A model generated the notes under the pieces. That model was not told the origin of the DNA and did no database searches. It was given only the letters and a program-made list of their open reading frames with translations. DNA of 64,000 bases from assembly GCF_900156065.1 (NCBI RefSeq), contig NZ_FTNF01000004.1, positions 1 through 64,000 of the forward strand. The letters are read 5' to 3'. Numbering within the stretch: the stretch's first letter is position 1; the number at the start of each line of letters is the position of its first letter. The position numbers were made by a program, and so were the translations under genes. Of this stretch, positions 43,742-52,527 are shown one piece after another. This stretch comes from Micromonospora avicenniae. Lineage in GTDB: Bacteria > Actinomycetota > Actinomycetes > Mycobacteriales > Micromonosporaceae.

Positions 43742-44436
43742 TCAGCTCGTGAAGTGGGCGCTGTCGCCGGCGGTGGCGGCGAACGTGGCGCCGCTGACCA
43801 TCCGCGCGTCGTCCGAGGCGAAAAACACCACCAGCGGCGCGACGTCCTCCGGCGCGAGCCACGGAACGCCGAGCGGCGTACGCCCGCGCAACGCCTCCAC
43901 CGCGGCCTGTTCGTCCCGGGTCACATCGCCGGACGGGGTACGCCCGGCCTCGGCGAGCGCCTGCGCGTACCGATCCTGATGCCGGGTCAGTGCCGTGTCG
44001 ACCAGCCCCGGGATCACGGCGTCGACCGTGATGCCGTACGCGCCGAGCTCCAGCGCGGCCGACTTCATCAGGCCGATGATGCCCCACTTCGACGCCGAGT
44101 ACGCCGCGCCGAACTTGGTGCCGTGCCGGCCCTGCGTGGAGGAGGTGACGAGGGTCCGGCCGGCGACCGCCCGCACCTGCCGGACGTCCCGCTGGTCGGC
44201 GGTCACGGCGAGCCGACGCCGTCCGTACGCCCCCACCTGCCGGCCTGTCTCGTCGAGGTCGGCGCTGGTGGCCGGCGGATAGTCCAGGATCGGACTCACC
44301 GGCCCGGCGATGTCCACACCTGCGACGTCGGCGCCGGCCCGGGCCAGCGCGACCGCGGGGCCCGCCCGATGCCGCGCGCCGCTCCGGTGACCACGGCGAC
44401 GCGGCCGTGCAGCGGCGTTTCCGCTACCTCGTGCAC
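43742..44436 (-). pseudogene. Decayed short-chain dehydrogenase/reductase
   Basis: The gene starts at GTG 44436 with VAVVTGAARGIGRA, the cofactor motif, then loses frame near 44357-44364. The next frame continues AVALARAGADVAGVDIAGP, so one base seems lost. Later the segment DQRDVRQVRA joins directly to AGRTLVTSSTQG, omitting the roughly 45 residues that hold NNAG. The catalytic YSASK and the C-terminus ASDDARMVSGATF are intact. Two separate lesions make it a pseudogene. It resembles mycofactocin-type SDRs in the catalytic half. Confidence 0.75.
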
Positions 44437-44476
44437 CCTGCGCCCCTCTCCGCGGATCGCAGGCCCCCGGGGACCG

Positions 44477-46045
44477 CTACTCCGGCGCCTCCGGCCCGAG
44501 CAGCCGGACCTCCTCGATGTCCAGGGCGGCCTGGAGTTCTCGCAGCACGACGTCGTCGATCTCGTTGGCGTCGCGCATCCGGGTGATCTCCCGGCGTTTG
44601 TGCTCGATCAGGCCCAGCCGCAGCTGGCGCTCCCGCTCGCTGGCCCGTGGCGGACCCTCCTCGCGTTCGGCGCTGCTGAGGTCCTCGAGGAGTGCCTCGT
44701 AGTCGGTGCGGACCCGGTCCCGCACGTCGTCGTCCGCGCCGACCTGCTCGGCGATCTGCGGCAGCGCCGACAGCCCCGCCTGTCCGGCCCGTACGCGGGC
44801 CTGCCGCACCTCTTCGACGCGCCGCGGATCGCCCATCAGGCGCGCCCAACGCACGATCAGCGGCAGGGTGGTGCCCTGCACCAGCATGATCGCGACGATC
44901 GCCGTGGCCGTGCAGAAGATGATCAGATCTCGTTCCGAGACCTGATGCCCGTGCGTACTCAGTGGTACTGCCAGCGCCGCCGCGAGCGAGACCGCGCCCC
45001 GGTATCCGGTCCAGGCGGCGACGACGCGGATCCGGATGCCGGCGGGCTGCCGCTTCGCCCGAGGGTTGACCACCCGGATCGGGTACGACGACAGGAGAAG
45101 CCACGCGGCCCGGGTGAGTACCACCACCAGCGTCACGACCGTCGCGATGACCACGGCGCGCCCGAAGGAAACACTTGTGACACTGCGGATCGCGCGGGGG
45201 ATCTGCATCCCGAGCAGCACGAAGAGCGCGCCGTTGATCAGGAAGGTCGAGAGATCCCAGAACGCGAACGCCACCAGTCGGGAGCGGGCCCGGATGACCC
45301 GTGGACCGGCGTAGGAGAGCACGAGTCCGGCCACCACCACCGCCAGCACACCGCTCGCGTGTATCTGTTCCGCCAGCGTGAACGCGGCGAACGGGGTCAG
45401 CACGCTGAGCGCCCCCTCGCGCATCGGGTCGTCGATGTGTCGCCGCACCAGCACGACCAGACCGCTGACCACCAGTCCGGCGGCGATGCCGCCGGCGAAC
45501 GAGAGGCTGAACTCGCCGGCCAGTTTCAGCGCCCCCGGCACGGTGCCGCCGGCGAGCAGGCCGACCGTGACGGAGAAGAGCACCAGGGCCGTGCCGTCGT
45601 TGATCAGACTCTCCGCGCGCAGCGTGGTGAGCACCCGGCGCGGCATCCGCTTGGCCAGGCCGGACACCGCGGCGGCGTCCGTCGGGGCCAGCACGGCGCC
45701 GAGCACCCACGCCGCACCCGGGTGGACGCCGAGCGCCTGCGCGGCGAGCGACACGGTGACCGCCGTGAGCCCCACCAGCACCACCGCGAGCAGACCGATG
45801 ACGAGCAGGTTGTTCCGGATCTCGCGGAGACTGGTCGTCAGGGCCTCGCGGTAGAGGATCGCCGGCAGGAAGAGCAGCAGCACCACCTCGGGATCGAGCA
45901 CCACGTGCGACAGCGGTGGGATCAGGGCCAGCAGCGCGCCCATGCCGATGAGCAGGACCGGCGGCGCGACCCGGTAGCGGCCGCCGAGGGTGGTGCCGAC
46001 GATCACCGTGACGGCCAGCACCACGAGCAGCAACAGCCCCTCCAC
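44477..46045 (-). CDS. CPA1-type Na+/H+ antiporter (NhaP-like)
   Basis: A 522-residue transporter with about 12 helices: FLPAILYREALTTSLREIR, VLAPTDAAAVSGLAKRMP and AESLINDGTALVLF (ND motif of CPA1 antiporters), then RGAVSLAAALAVPL. The C-terminal 120 residues are a charged, cytosolic coiled region probably controlling activity. The start is GTG at 46045. It exchanges Na+ or K+ for protons. Confidence 0.9.
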   Translation of the reverse strand: MEGLLLLVVLAVTVIVGTTLGGRYRVAPPVLLIGMGALLALIPPLSHVVLDPEVVLLLFLPAILYREALTTSLREIRNNLLVIGLLAVVLVGLTAVTVSLAAQALGVHPGAAWVLGAVLAPTDAAAVSGLAKRMPRRVLTTLRAESLINDGTALVLFSVTVGLLAGGTVPGALKLAGEFSLSFAGGIAAGLVVSGLVVLVRRHIDDPMREGALSVLTPFAAFTLAEQIHASGVLAVVVAGLVLSYAGPRVIRARSRLVAFAFWDLSTFLINGALFVLLGMQIPRAIRSVTSVSFGRAVVIATVVTLVVVLTRAAWLLLSSYPIRVVNPRAKRQPAGIRIRVVAAWTGYRGAVSLAAALAVPLSTHGHQVSERDLIIFCTATAIVAIMLVQGTTLPLIVRWARLMGDPRRVEEVRQARVRAGQAGLSALPQIAEQVGADDDVRDRVRTDYEALLEDLSSAEREEGPPRASERERQLRLGLIEHKRREITRMRDANEIDDVVLRELQAALDIEEVRLLGPEAPE

Positions 46046-46236
46046 CTAGCACCCCCCGCCGTCGCCGCGGTGACCGTTCCGACACCACTGTCGCCGCTGC
46101 GGTGGGGTCAGGGAGGCGGAACGGGCGCAGCACGCACCGGATCACCGGCGCGTGGGCGGAGGCGACGCGGAGCCACCATCGGCGTGGGTCCGGCCTGCGG
46201 GGCGGGTTCAGGTCGGCGGGCCGGGGCTGGCGGCGG

Positions 46237-46375
46237 TCAGCAGATCCAGCCGTCCTGGACCCAGCCGCGCCGGTCGATGTACCCGTAGGCGAAGCCGTAC
46301 ACGTAGCCGCCGCTGCGCGGTCCCTCGACGAGGAACGTCTGACCCTTGGTACAGGGTGCCCTCCCCGGAGCGGCA
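46237..46375 (-). pseudogene. Remnant of a small secreted SH3-like protein
   Basis: In one minus-strand frame the end reads PCTKGQTFLVEGP, then GGYVYGFAYGYIDRRGWV and QDGWIC before TGA at 46237. This resembles the C-terminus of small actinobacterial secreted SH3-like proteins. No start codon or signal peptide precedes it; a stop lies about 50 codons upstream. A frameshifted N-terminus is possible. The surrounding gap 46046-46517 shows no other gene. Confidence 0.4.
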
Positions 46376-46517
46376 GGGACCCGCCGACGCCACCAAATGC
46401 ATCAAGCTTCTTCTATGAATGTCGCCACGCGATGTTGGTCGATGCCACCACGCCGATCGCGCGAGCGGACATAGGGTCGCGGTAAGGGCAGGCCCGGAAG
46501 CGCCGGCTGGGGGGCAC

Positions 46518-48677
46518 GTGACGGCTGCGGAACGACGACGCACACCGGCACAGCCGTGGCCGGACCTGGCCCCCGACGATCGGGTGACCAGCGGCGCCGG
46601 CCGCGACCTGCCGCCGGAGCTGGGACCGGACGCCGTGAGCGTGCTGGAGGGACGCACGTTCATGTTCTCCAACGCCTCCGGTGACGTGCCGAAGGGCACC
46701 ATCGGCGGGCTGGTGCACGACGACACGCGCTTCCTCGACCGGTGGGAACTCACGCTCGACGGCGCGCCGCTGATGGTGCTGGGCGCCGGCACCGTCGACC
46801 CGTTCTCCGCCGCGTTCTTCCTCGCCAACACCGATCTGCCGCACCTGCCGCCGAACCGGGTGGGCGTCCGCCGGCAGCGGTTCGTCGGCGACGGCATGTA
46901 CGAGCGCATCGAGCTGCGGTACTTCGGCCCGGAACCGGTCGAGCTGCGGCTACGGCTCGCCGTGGGTACCGACTTCGCCGACCTGTTCGAGATCAAGGAA
47001 TCCGGCCGGGACCGTTCCGCGCAGATCGTCCGCAGCCACGAGCGGGACGGCTCCGCGCTCTGCTTCGCCTACCGCAACGGCACCTACTTCGCGATGGTGC
47101 GGGTCGAGGCCGATCCGGCGGCGACCGAGATCGACGGAGACGCACTCGTCTGGCACCTGCGACTGAATCGCGGCGAGGCCTGGCGGTGCGAGCTGCGGGT
47201 ACCCCTGCACTGCGGCGAGGAGCGGTTCCAGCCGGTCGCCCGCAGCTTCGGCGACGTCTTCGAGCGGGACGCCGAGGACCCGTCGGCAAGTTGGCTCGCG
47301 TCCGTACCGCGGCTCGACTCCGGCTCGGACCGGCTGGTCGCGGTGTACCGCAAGTCCGCCGCCGACCTGGCCTCGATGCGCCTGGAGAAGCGTATCCGGG
47401 GCGAACCGGTGGTACTGCACGCCGCGGGGCTGCCCTGGTTCATGACCGTGTTCGGCCGGGACACGCTGATCACCGGGTACCAGACGATCGCCCTCGGCAA
47501 CGCGATGGCGCGGGGCACGCTGCTGGTGCTCGCCAGCCACCAGGCCCAGGAGCACGACGACTTCACCGACCGGGAACCCGGGAAGATCTTCCATGAATTC
47601 CGCACCGGGGAGCTGACACAGCTGGGGCTGAAGCCTTACCAGCCCTACTACGGCGGCGCCGACACCACCGCGCTCTGGCTCATCGTGCTCTCCGAGTACT
47701 GGCGGTGGACCCGCGACGACACGCTGGTGCACGAGCTGTGGCCGAACGCCCGGGCGGCCCTGCGGTGGATCGACGAACACGGGGACCTGCACGGCTCCGG
47801 CTACGTCGGCTACGCGACCCGGTCCAGGGAGGGCCTGGGCAACCAGTGCTGGCGGGACTCGCCCGACGGGGTGCAGTTCGCCGACGGGACCATCCCGGTG
47901 CTGCCGATCGCCACCTGCGAGACGCAGGGCTACACGTACGACGCGAAGATCCGCACGGCGGAACTCGCCGACGGGCCGATGCGGGATCCGACGCTCGCGC
48001 AGCGGCTGCGCGCCGAGGCAGCGGCCCTGCAGGACCGGTTCAACCGCGACTTCTGGATACCGGAGCGCGGCGGCTACTACGCGATCGGCCTGGACGGCGA
48101 CGGGCGGCCGATCGACTCGATGACGTCCAACATGGGCCATCTGCTCTGGAGCGGCATCGTGCCGCCGGAGCGGGCGCGGCTGGTGGCCGCCCAGCTGATG
48201 TCCGACGAGATGTTCTCCGGCTGGGGCGTGCGTACCCTCTCCACCGCCGACAGCGGCTACAACCCGATCGGCTACCACGTCGGCACCGTCTGGCCGCACG
48301 ACAACTCGATAGTGGCGGCCGGCCTCGCCCGCTACGGCCAGCACGAGGCGGCCGATCGCATCATCGGGGCCATGATGGAGGCGTCCGCCTACTCCGAGCA
48401 TCGGCTGCCCGAGGCTTTCTCCGGCTACGACCGCCGGTTCGGCCGGCGGCCGGTCCCCTACCCCACCGCGTGCAACCCGCAGGCCTGGGCCAGCGGAGCG
48501 CCGCTGCTGTTCCTACGTACGCTGCTCGGGCTCGACGCGGTCGACGGCCGGCTGGTCCTGGATCCGCACCTGCCGGAGTCCCTCGGTCCGGTCCGGCTGC
48601 TCGGCGTTCAGGCGTTCGGCCGCAGCTGGGACCTGCACGCCGAGGGCACCCACGGCGAGGTCCGCCCCGCCGCTTGA
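46518..48677 (+). CDS. Amylo-alpha-1,6-glucosidase / glycogen debranching-type enzyme
   Basis: A 719-residue protein: an N-terminal debranching domain (FMFSNASGDVPKG, GLVHDDTRFLDRW) of about 200 residues and a C-terminal (alpha/alpha)6-barrel. Barrel motifs include GLPWFMTVFGRDTLITGYQ, LGNQCWRDSPDGVQF, and GYHVGTVWPHDNSI, the last holding likely catalytic residues. The family acts on alpha-1,6 branches or related glucosides. There is no signal peptide. The GTG at 46518 follows GGGGGG. Confidence 0.88.
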   Translation: MTAAERRRTPAQPWPDLAPDDRVTSGAGRDLPPELGPDAVSVLEGRTFMFSNASGDVPKGTIGGLVHDDTRFLDRWELTLDGAPLMVLGAGTVDPFSAAFFLANTDLPHLPPNRVGVRRQRFVGDGMYERIELRYFGPEPVELRLRLAVGTDFADLFEIKESGRDRSAQIVRSHERDGSALCFAYRNGTYFAMVRVEADPAATEIDGDALVWHLRLNRGEAWRCELRVPLHCGEERFQPVARSFGDVFERDAEDPSASWLASVPRLDSGSDRLVAVYRKSAADLASMRLEKRIRGEPVVLHAAGLPWFMTVFGRDTLITGYQTIALGNAMARGTLLVLASHQAQEHDDFTDREPGKIFHEFRTGELTQLGLKPYQPYYGGADTTALWLIVLSEYWRWTRDDTLVHELWPNARAALRWIDEHGDLHGSGYVGYATRSREGLGNQCWRDSPDGVQFADGTIPVLPIATCETQGYTYDAKIRTAELADGPMRDPTLAQRLRAEAAALQDRFNRDFWIPERGGYYAIGLDGDGRPIDSMTSNMGHLLWSGIVPPERARLVAAQLMSDEMFSGWGVRTLSTADSGYNPIGYHVGTVWPHDNSIVAAGLARYGQHEAADRIIGAMMEASAYSEHRLPEAFSGYDRRFGRRPVPYPTACNPQAWASGAPLLFLRTLLGLDAVDGRLVLDPHLPESLGPVRLLGVQAFGRSWDLHAEGTHGEVRPAA

Positions 48678-48706
48678 CCCGGGCGCGCGGCCGGTGCGGG
48701 TGTGCC

Positions 48707-49747
48707 TCAGCGAGGTGTACGGGTGGTCCTGCTCGTCGCCGTGGGCGGTTCTTCGGGCTTCCCGGCCGTCGGTCGCGGTGGCGCCGGATCGGCCGGGCGG
48801 GGCGTCCGACCCGTGGTGGTCGAGGGATGATCCGTGGACACTGGTTCCCGGGGCGCCGGATCCGCCGGGCGTGGTGTTCGGTCGGCAGGAGCGGGCAGGT
48901 TCGGTGCTTCGGGTCCCAAGGTCGCCAGGCCCGTCTCGGCGGTGGCGGACGCGGGACTGCTCGGCTGGGCTTCCTGATCCGACGGCTCGTCCGACTCGGT
49001 GCTCTGCGGGACAGGCGCGACCGTCTCTGCCGGCGTGGGGGCCGGCAGTTGGCGTCCCAGGCCCTCGATCTCGTCGCGCAGCCGTGCGGCGGCCGCGTCG
49101 TCATCGACCCGGCCCAGCAGTTCGGCGGCCCGCTCCAGTTGACTGCGGGCCGCGTCGTGCCGGCCCTCGGCGAGGTCGCGCCTTGCCCGGTCGAGCGCCT
49201 GGCCGATCTCCCAACGGGTCTGCATCGACTCGGCCCGGTCGGCATGGACGAGCCGGGTTACCGGCCAGAGCGTCCCGCCGGGTTCGGCATGTGCGGCGCC
49301 CAGCCAGAGCCCGCAGGGAACACCGACCAGGGCCAGCGCGACGGCGGCGAACCCTCTGCGTCGCCGGCGGCCGGTTGCCGAGGGGCCGCCGCCCGCGGCC
49401 GGGCGACGCCGTGACCCGATCATCCGGGCCGGCGGGCGGCGAACCGTCACCTGGCCGCCGCTCGTGGTGGCGGTGAGGTGCGGGTTCGAGTCCGGGAGTG
49501 CGGTACCGGCGCGCGGTGTCGTCTCATCCGGCGGGCTGACGGCCGTGGGCCCGGCTGCGGCCGACACGGCTTCCATCTGCCGCGCCCGCGCCTCCACACC
49601 CGACTGCCAGCTGCCCAGCAGCCCGGGAAGTGGGTCGTCCACCGGGTGGTCAGCCGGAGGTGGCCCGCCCCGGCTCAGAGCATCGAGGAGCCGGTCGTCA
49701 CGCAGAACCGGGTCCTCCGGCTGCGGCGGCGGCAGATGACCGGTCAC
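48707..49747 (-). CDS. rsdA: Anti-sigma-D factor RsdA-like membrane protein
   Basis: A 346-residue protein. The N-terminus EDPVLRDDRLLDALSRGG matches the RsdA sigma-binding peptide. An Arg-rich stretch then a single transmembrane segment (FAAVALALVGVPCGLWLG, about 138-155) follow, an extracytoplasmic helical domain, and a Pro/Thr-rich tail with two TPRPADPAP repeats. The GTG overlaps the sigma factor stop (GTGA). In mycobacteria RsdA holds SigD and is removed by proteolysis; the same control is inferred here. Confidence 0.82.
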   Translation of the reverse strand: MTGHLPPPQPEDPVLRDDRLLDALSRGGPPPADHPVDDPLPGLLGSWQSGVEARARQMEAVSAAAGPTAVSPPDETTPRAGTALPDSNPHLTATTSGGQVTVRRPPARMIGSRRRPAAGGGPSATGRRRRRGFAAVALALVGVPCGLWLGAAHAEPGGTLWPVTRLVHADRAESMQTRWEIGQALDRARRDLAEGRHDAARSQLERAAELLGRVDDDAAAARLRDEIEGLGRQLPAPTPAETVAPVPQSTESDEPSDQEAQPSSPASATAETGLATLGPEAPNLPAPADRTPRPADPAPREPVSTDHPSTTTGRTPRPADPAPPRPTAGKPEEPPTATSRTTRTPR

Positions 49748-50316
49748 CGGAGGACCTCGCTGAGGGTGTCGCCGGCGACGGCACGTAGCCGGGTCAGGGC
49801 GCGGTGCTGGGCCAGCCGGACGGCGCCTCCGGTCATGCCCAGCACCGTACCGACCTCGTCGGCGCTCAGGCCCACCGCCAGTCGCAGCACCAGGATCTCC
49901 CGGTGGGTCGCCGGGAGCTGGGCCAGCAGCCCGACGAGTCGGGTGCCCAGGTCGGCGTTGAGGGCGCGGTGTTCGGGGCCGGGGGCGGGGTCGGGAATGT
50001 CCGGCACCTCCGCGACGCTCTCCGCCCGGTCCCGCCCGGCAGCGCGGCACGCGTCGGCGACCTTGCGGGCGGCGATGCCGTAGACGAAGGCGAGGAAGGG
50101 CCGGCCCTGGTCGATGAAGCGCGGCAGCGCGCGCAGGACGGCGAGGCAGACCTCCTGCGCGACGTCCTCGGCCGTGGCGCCGCCGGCGCCCACGTGGCCG
50201 AGCCGGGCAAGGCTGTAGCGCACCGCGATCGGCCGGATCAGTGCCAGCAGCCGGGCGACCGCCGCCGAATCGCCCGCCGCAGCCTGCCGTACGACGTCGG
50301 GATCCGGTGTCTCCAT
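49744..50316 (-). CDS. sigD: SigD-family ECF sigma factor
   Basis: A 190-residue sigma factor: region 2 AEDVAQEVCLAVLRALPRF and FVYGIAARKVADACR; region 4 LPATHREILVLRLAVGLS and VGTVLGMTGGAVRLAQHR. It is followed immediately by an RsdA-type anti-sigma gene, which supports the SigD assignment over other ECF groups; Streptomyces ShbA is of a similar type. It probably controls housekeeping or envelope genes. Confidence 0.85.
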   Translation of the reverse strand: METPDPDVVRQAAAGDSAAVARLLALIRPIAVRYSLARLGHVGAGGATAEDVAQEVCLAVLRALPRFIDQGRPFLAFVYGIAARKVADACRAAGRDRAESVAEVPDIPDPAPGPEHRALNADLGTRLVGLLAQLPATHREILVLRLAVGLSADEVGTVLGMTGGAVRLAQHRALTRLRAVAGDTLSEVLR

Positions 50317-50435
50317 GCGCTCGCGGGCCCTTCTTCCGGCTGGCTCGAACGGTAGTCGCCCACCGGCGCGGCACCAAGACGCCTCCGGTGAAACGCCCCG
50401 TCGCCGTTCGCCGATAACCGGTCAGGAGGCCGCAG

Positions 50436-50461
50436 GAACCCGACGTTCCAACGTCGGGTTC
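50436..50461. promoter_or_regulatory. Perfect 12-bp inverted repeat in the subtilase leader
   Basis: GAACCCGACGTT and AACGTCGGGTTC are separated by two bases. No plus-strand gene ends here, so it is not an obvious terminator. It precedes AT-rich sequence (TTGATGTATTTATCGTAAC near 50488) that looks like the subtilase promoter. It could be an operator or an insertion remnant. Confidence 0.5.
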
Positions 50462-50604
50462 TGTGTTGTGCGGCTTTTCAACCACATTGATGTATTTATC
50501 GTAACGAATAGCTGACGCATCTGGTCGGGACCGCTCCCGTGCGGCCAACCTCGCCTTGGGCAACCAACCGCCCACCCACCGCAGTGGAGAGGAACGGAAC
50601 CCCC

Positions 50605-51819
50605 ATGCGCAGAACAGTGGGCGTCGCGATGCTGACCGGCATCGTCGTCGCCACCCTGGGGAGTGGCGCCACCGCCGCCACGGCGCAGACGACCAGCGAC
50701 TACATCGTGGTCCTCCGCGCCGGCACCGACGCCCCGTCGGTCGCCGCCGAACACGCCCGGGCCGGTGGCGCGAGCGTCGGGTACGTGTACGAGCACGCCC
50801 TACGCGGCTACTCGGCCCGGATGAGCGACGCCGCCGCCGCTCGCCTCGCTCGCGACTCCCGGGTGCTCTTCGTCCAGCGCGACGGTCTGGTGACCGCCGA
50901 CGCCCAGACGACGCCGACCGGCATCAACCGGGCCGACGCCGAGCTCAGCCCGACCGCGAAGATCAACGGCCTGGACGAGCGGGTCAACGTGGACGTCGCC
51001 GTCATCGACAGCGGGGTGGACCTGGACCACCCCGACCTGAACGTCTACACCGCCGGCGCCAAGAACTGCTCCACCGGCAACAGCGCCGACGACGGCAACG
51101 GTCACGGCACACACGTCGCTGGGACGATCGGTGCGCTGGACAACAGCGCCGGCGTGGTCGGCGTCGCACCAGGTGCCCGCATCTGGCCGGTCCGGGTGCT
51201 GAACAACGCGGGCAGCGGCTCGTTCTCCGCGATCATCTGCGGCATCGACTACGTGACGGCACACGCCAGCGAGATCGAGGTCGCGAACATGAGCCTTGGC
51301 GGCGCGGGCACCGACAGCGCCTGCGGCACCAACAAGGACGCCATGCACGAAGCGATCTGCCGGTCCGTCGCCGCCGGCGTCACCTACGTGGTCGCCGCCG
51401 GCAACGAGACCGACGACGCCGCCAACCACGTGCCCGCGGCCTACGACGAGGTGGTCACCGTGAGCGCCCTGGCTGACTTCAACGGCCTCCCCGGCGGCGG
51501 CGCGGCGGCGACCTGCCGCAGCGACGTGGACGACACCCTCGCCGACTTCTCCAACTACGGCGGTGACGTCGACATCATGGCGCCGGGCGTCTGCATCTAC
51601 TCCACCTACAAGGGCGCCGGCTACGCCACCCTGTCCGGCACCTCGATGGCGAGCCCGCACGTCGCCGGAGGGGCGGCGCTCTACAAGGCCACTCACCCCA
51701 CCGCTTCGCCGAGCACGGTCAAGTCGGCGCTCCAGGCCGCCGGCACCACCGCCTACAGCTGGCCGGCAGGGGACCCGGACGGCATCCAGGAGAAGCTGCT
51801 CAACGTCTCCACTCTCTGA
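50605..51819 (+). CDS. Secreted S8-family subtilisin-like serine protease
   Basis: A 404-residue preproprotein: signal peptide to about residue 27, an I9 propeptide (SDYIVVLRAG to LFVQRD, about 31-93), and a peptidase S8 domain. The catalytic triad is Asp135 (VAVIDSGVD), His167 (NGHGTHVAG) and Ser347 (SGTSMASPH), with the oxyanion Asn in VVAAGNETD. No C-terminal domain is added. It would degrade external protein. A hairpin terminator follows. Confidence 0.93.
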   Translation: MRRTVGVAMLTGIVVATLGSGATAATAQTTSDYIVVLRAGTDAPSVAAEHARAGGASVGYVYEHALRGYSARMSDAAAARLARDSRVLFVQRDGLVTADAQTTPTGINRADAELSPTAKINGLDERVNVDVAVIDSGVDLDHPDLNVYTAGAKNCSTGNSADDGNGHGTHVAGTIGALDNSAGVVGVAPGARIWPVRVLNNAGSGSFSAIICGIDYVTAHASEIEVANMSLGGAGTDSACGTNKDAMHEAICRSVAAGVTYVVAAGNETDDAANHVPAAYDEVVTVSALADFNGLPGGGAAATCRSDVDDTLADFSNYGGDVDIMAPGVCIYSTYKGAGYATLSGTSMASPHVAGGAALYKATHPTASPSTVKSALQAAGTTAYSWPAGDPDGIQEKLLNVSTL

Positions 51820-51827
51820 CCGCAGGC

Positions 51828-51860
51828 CGTCCCGGCTCTCCGACCACGGGAGCCGGGACG
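51828..51860 (+). terminator. Subtilase terminator hairpin
   Basis: CGTCCCGGCTC at 51828-51838 pairs with GAGCCGGGACG at 51850-51860, extended by two pairs, nine bases after the protease stop. Confidence 0.8.
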
Positions 51861-52125
51861 TTCCGCGCACCTCGTTCCACAGGCCGGGTGCCTGATCGCC
51901 GTCGCGCCTCGCGCCGCTGATGGCACCCGGCCGTCTGCTGAGCGACGCGCTTCGCCAGCCGGACGTGCCCACCTCGACCAGCGGTCGGACCCGACGGGTG
52001 ACCGCCGACGGTCGCCGCCGTACGCAGGCCGGACATTGCGTGCACCGGTTGGGCCTCCCCGCCCGGAGTGAGCGTGGTCATAACGGCTGGACGACTGTCC
52101 GTACCGGGCTGCTAACCTCTTGCGC
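51861..52125. other. Intergenic region with a long-spaced inverted repeat
   Basis: No gene seen. GGCCGGGTGCC (51882-51892) and GGCACCCGGCC (51922-51932) form a perfect 11-base inverted repeat with a 29-base spacer. The promoter of the riboswitch transcript should lie near 52080-52120; GCTAACCTC just before the aptamer could hold its -10 box. Confidence 0.4.
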
Positions 52126-52126
52126 A

Positions 52127-52262
52127 GGTCATGAGCGCCAGCGTCAAGCCCCGGCTTGCTGGCCGGCAACCCTCCTCCGCGGTGGGGTGCCCCGGGTGAA
52201 GACCGGGCACCGGAGCGAATCCGGTGCAAGCGTGGCCTGGTCCCCAGGTCAGCAACGACCCG
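52127..52262 (+). promoter_or_regulatory. SAM-IV-type S-adenosylmethionine riboswitch
   Basis: The sequence from GGTCATGAGCGCCAGC through GGCCGGCAACCCTCC and GGTGGGGTGCC to GGTGAAGACC follows the SAM-IV aptamer core. The closing P1 stem is GGTC (52127-52130) with GACC (52201-52204). Downstream hairpins CACCGG/CCGGTG (from about 52208) and CCTGG/CCAGG (from about 52236) fit the 3' pseudoknot part of the class. It ends just before a small leader ORF and an amino-acid ABC operon. SAM binding should lower expression when methionine is plentiful. Distinction from SAM-I/IV variants is not settled by eye. Confidence 0.85.
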
Positions 52263-52271
52263 GGAGAGCCA

Positions 52272-52421
52272 ATGTCGTTCCACCACACCATCTCGTCAGT
52301 CGGCCGCACCGTGCCCGACGCGTCCGTCCGGCGGTCCGATTCGCCGGCACTGACCCGGCGTCGGCACGTCGACATGATGTTGGTGTGCAGCGCCGGCTGT
52401 CCTGCCGGCGCGCGGCGCTGA
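52272..52421 (+). CDS. Leader peptide with LTRRRHVD...C motif
   Basis: A 49-residue ORF after GGGAGAG. Its C-terminal half reads LTRRRHVDMMLVCSAGC, matching the short actinobacterial leader peptides (RRHVDL...SALC type) found before sulfur and cysteine genes, where Cys codons allow attenuation. A GTG at codon 17 could give a shorter product. Its stop is 106 bases before the receptor gene, so translation of it may set transcription or translation of the transporter together with the riboswitch. Confidence 0.65.
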   Translation: MSFHHTISSVGRTVPDASVRRSDSPALTRRRHVDMMLVCSAGCPAGARR

Positions 52422-52527
52422 CCGCGCCCTCTCCCGCCAGCCCGAACCCTCCAGCGGCGTGCCCCTGCGGCGCGCCGTCGGCGGCACACGTCCGTGCTCC
52501 GCCGCTTCCCGACATCCGGAGACACCT

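Noticed and set aside
52127..52262. Cobalamin riboswitch or T-box
   Set aside because: No B12-box or T-box antiterminator was seen, while the SAM-IV core (GGCCGGCAACCC, GTGGGGTGCC) fits well.
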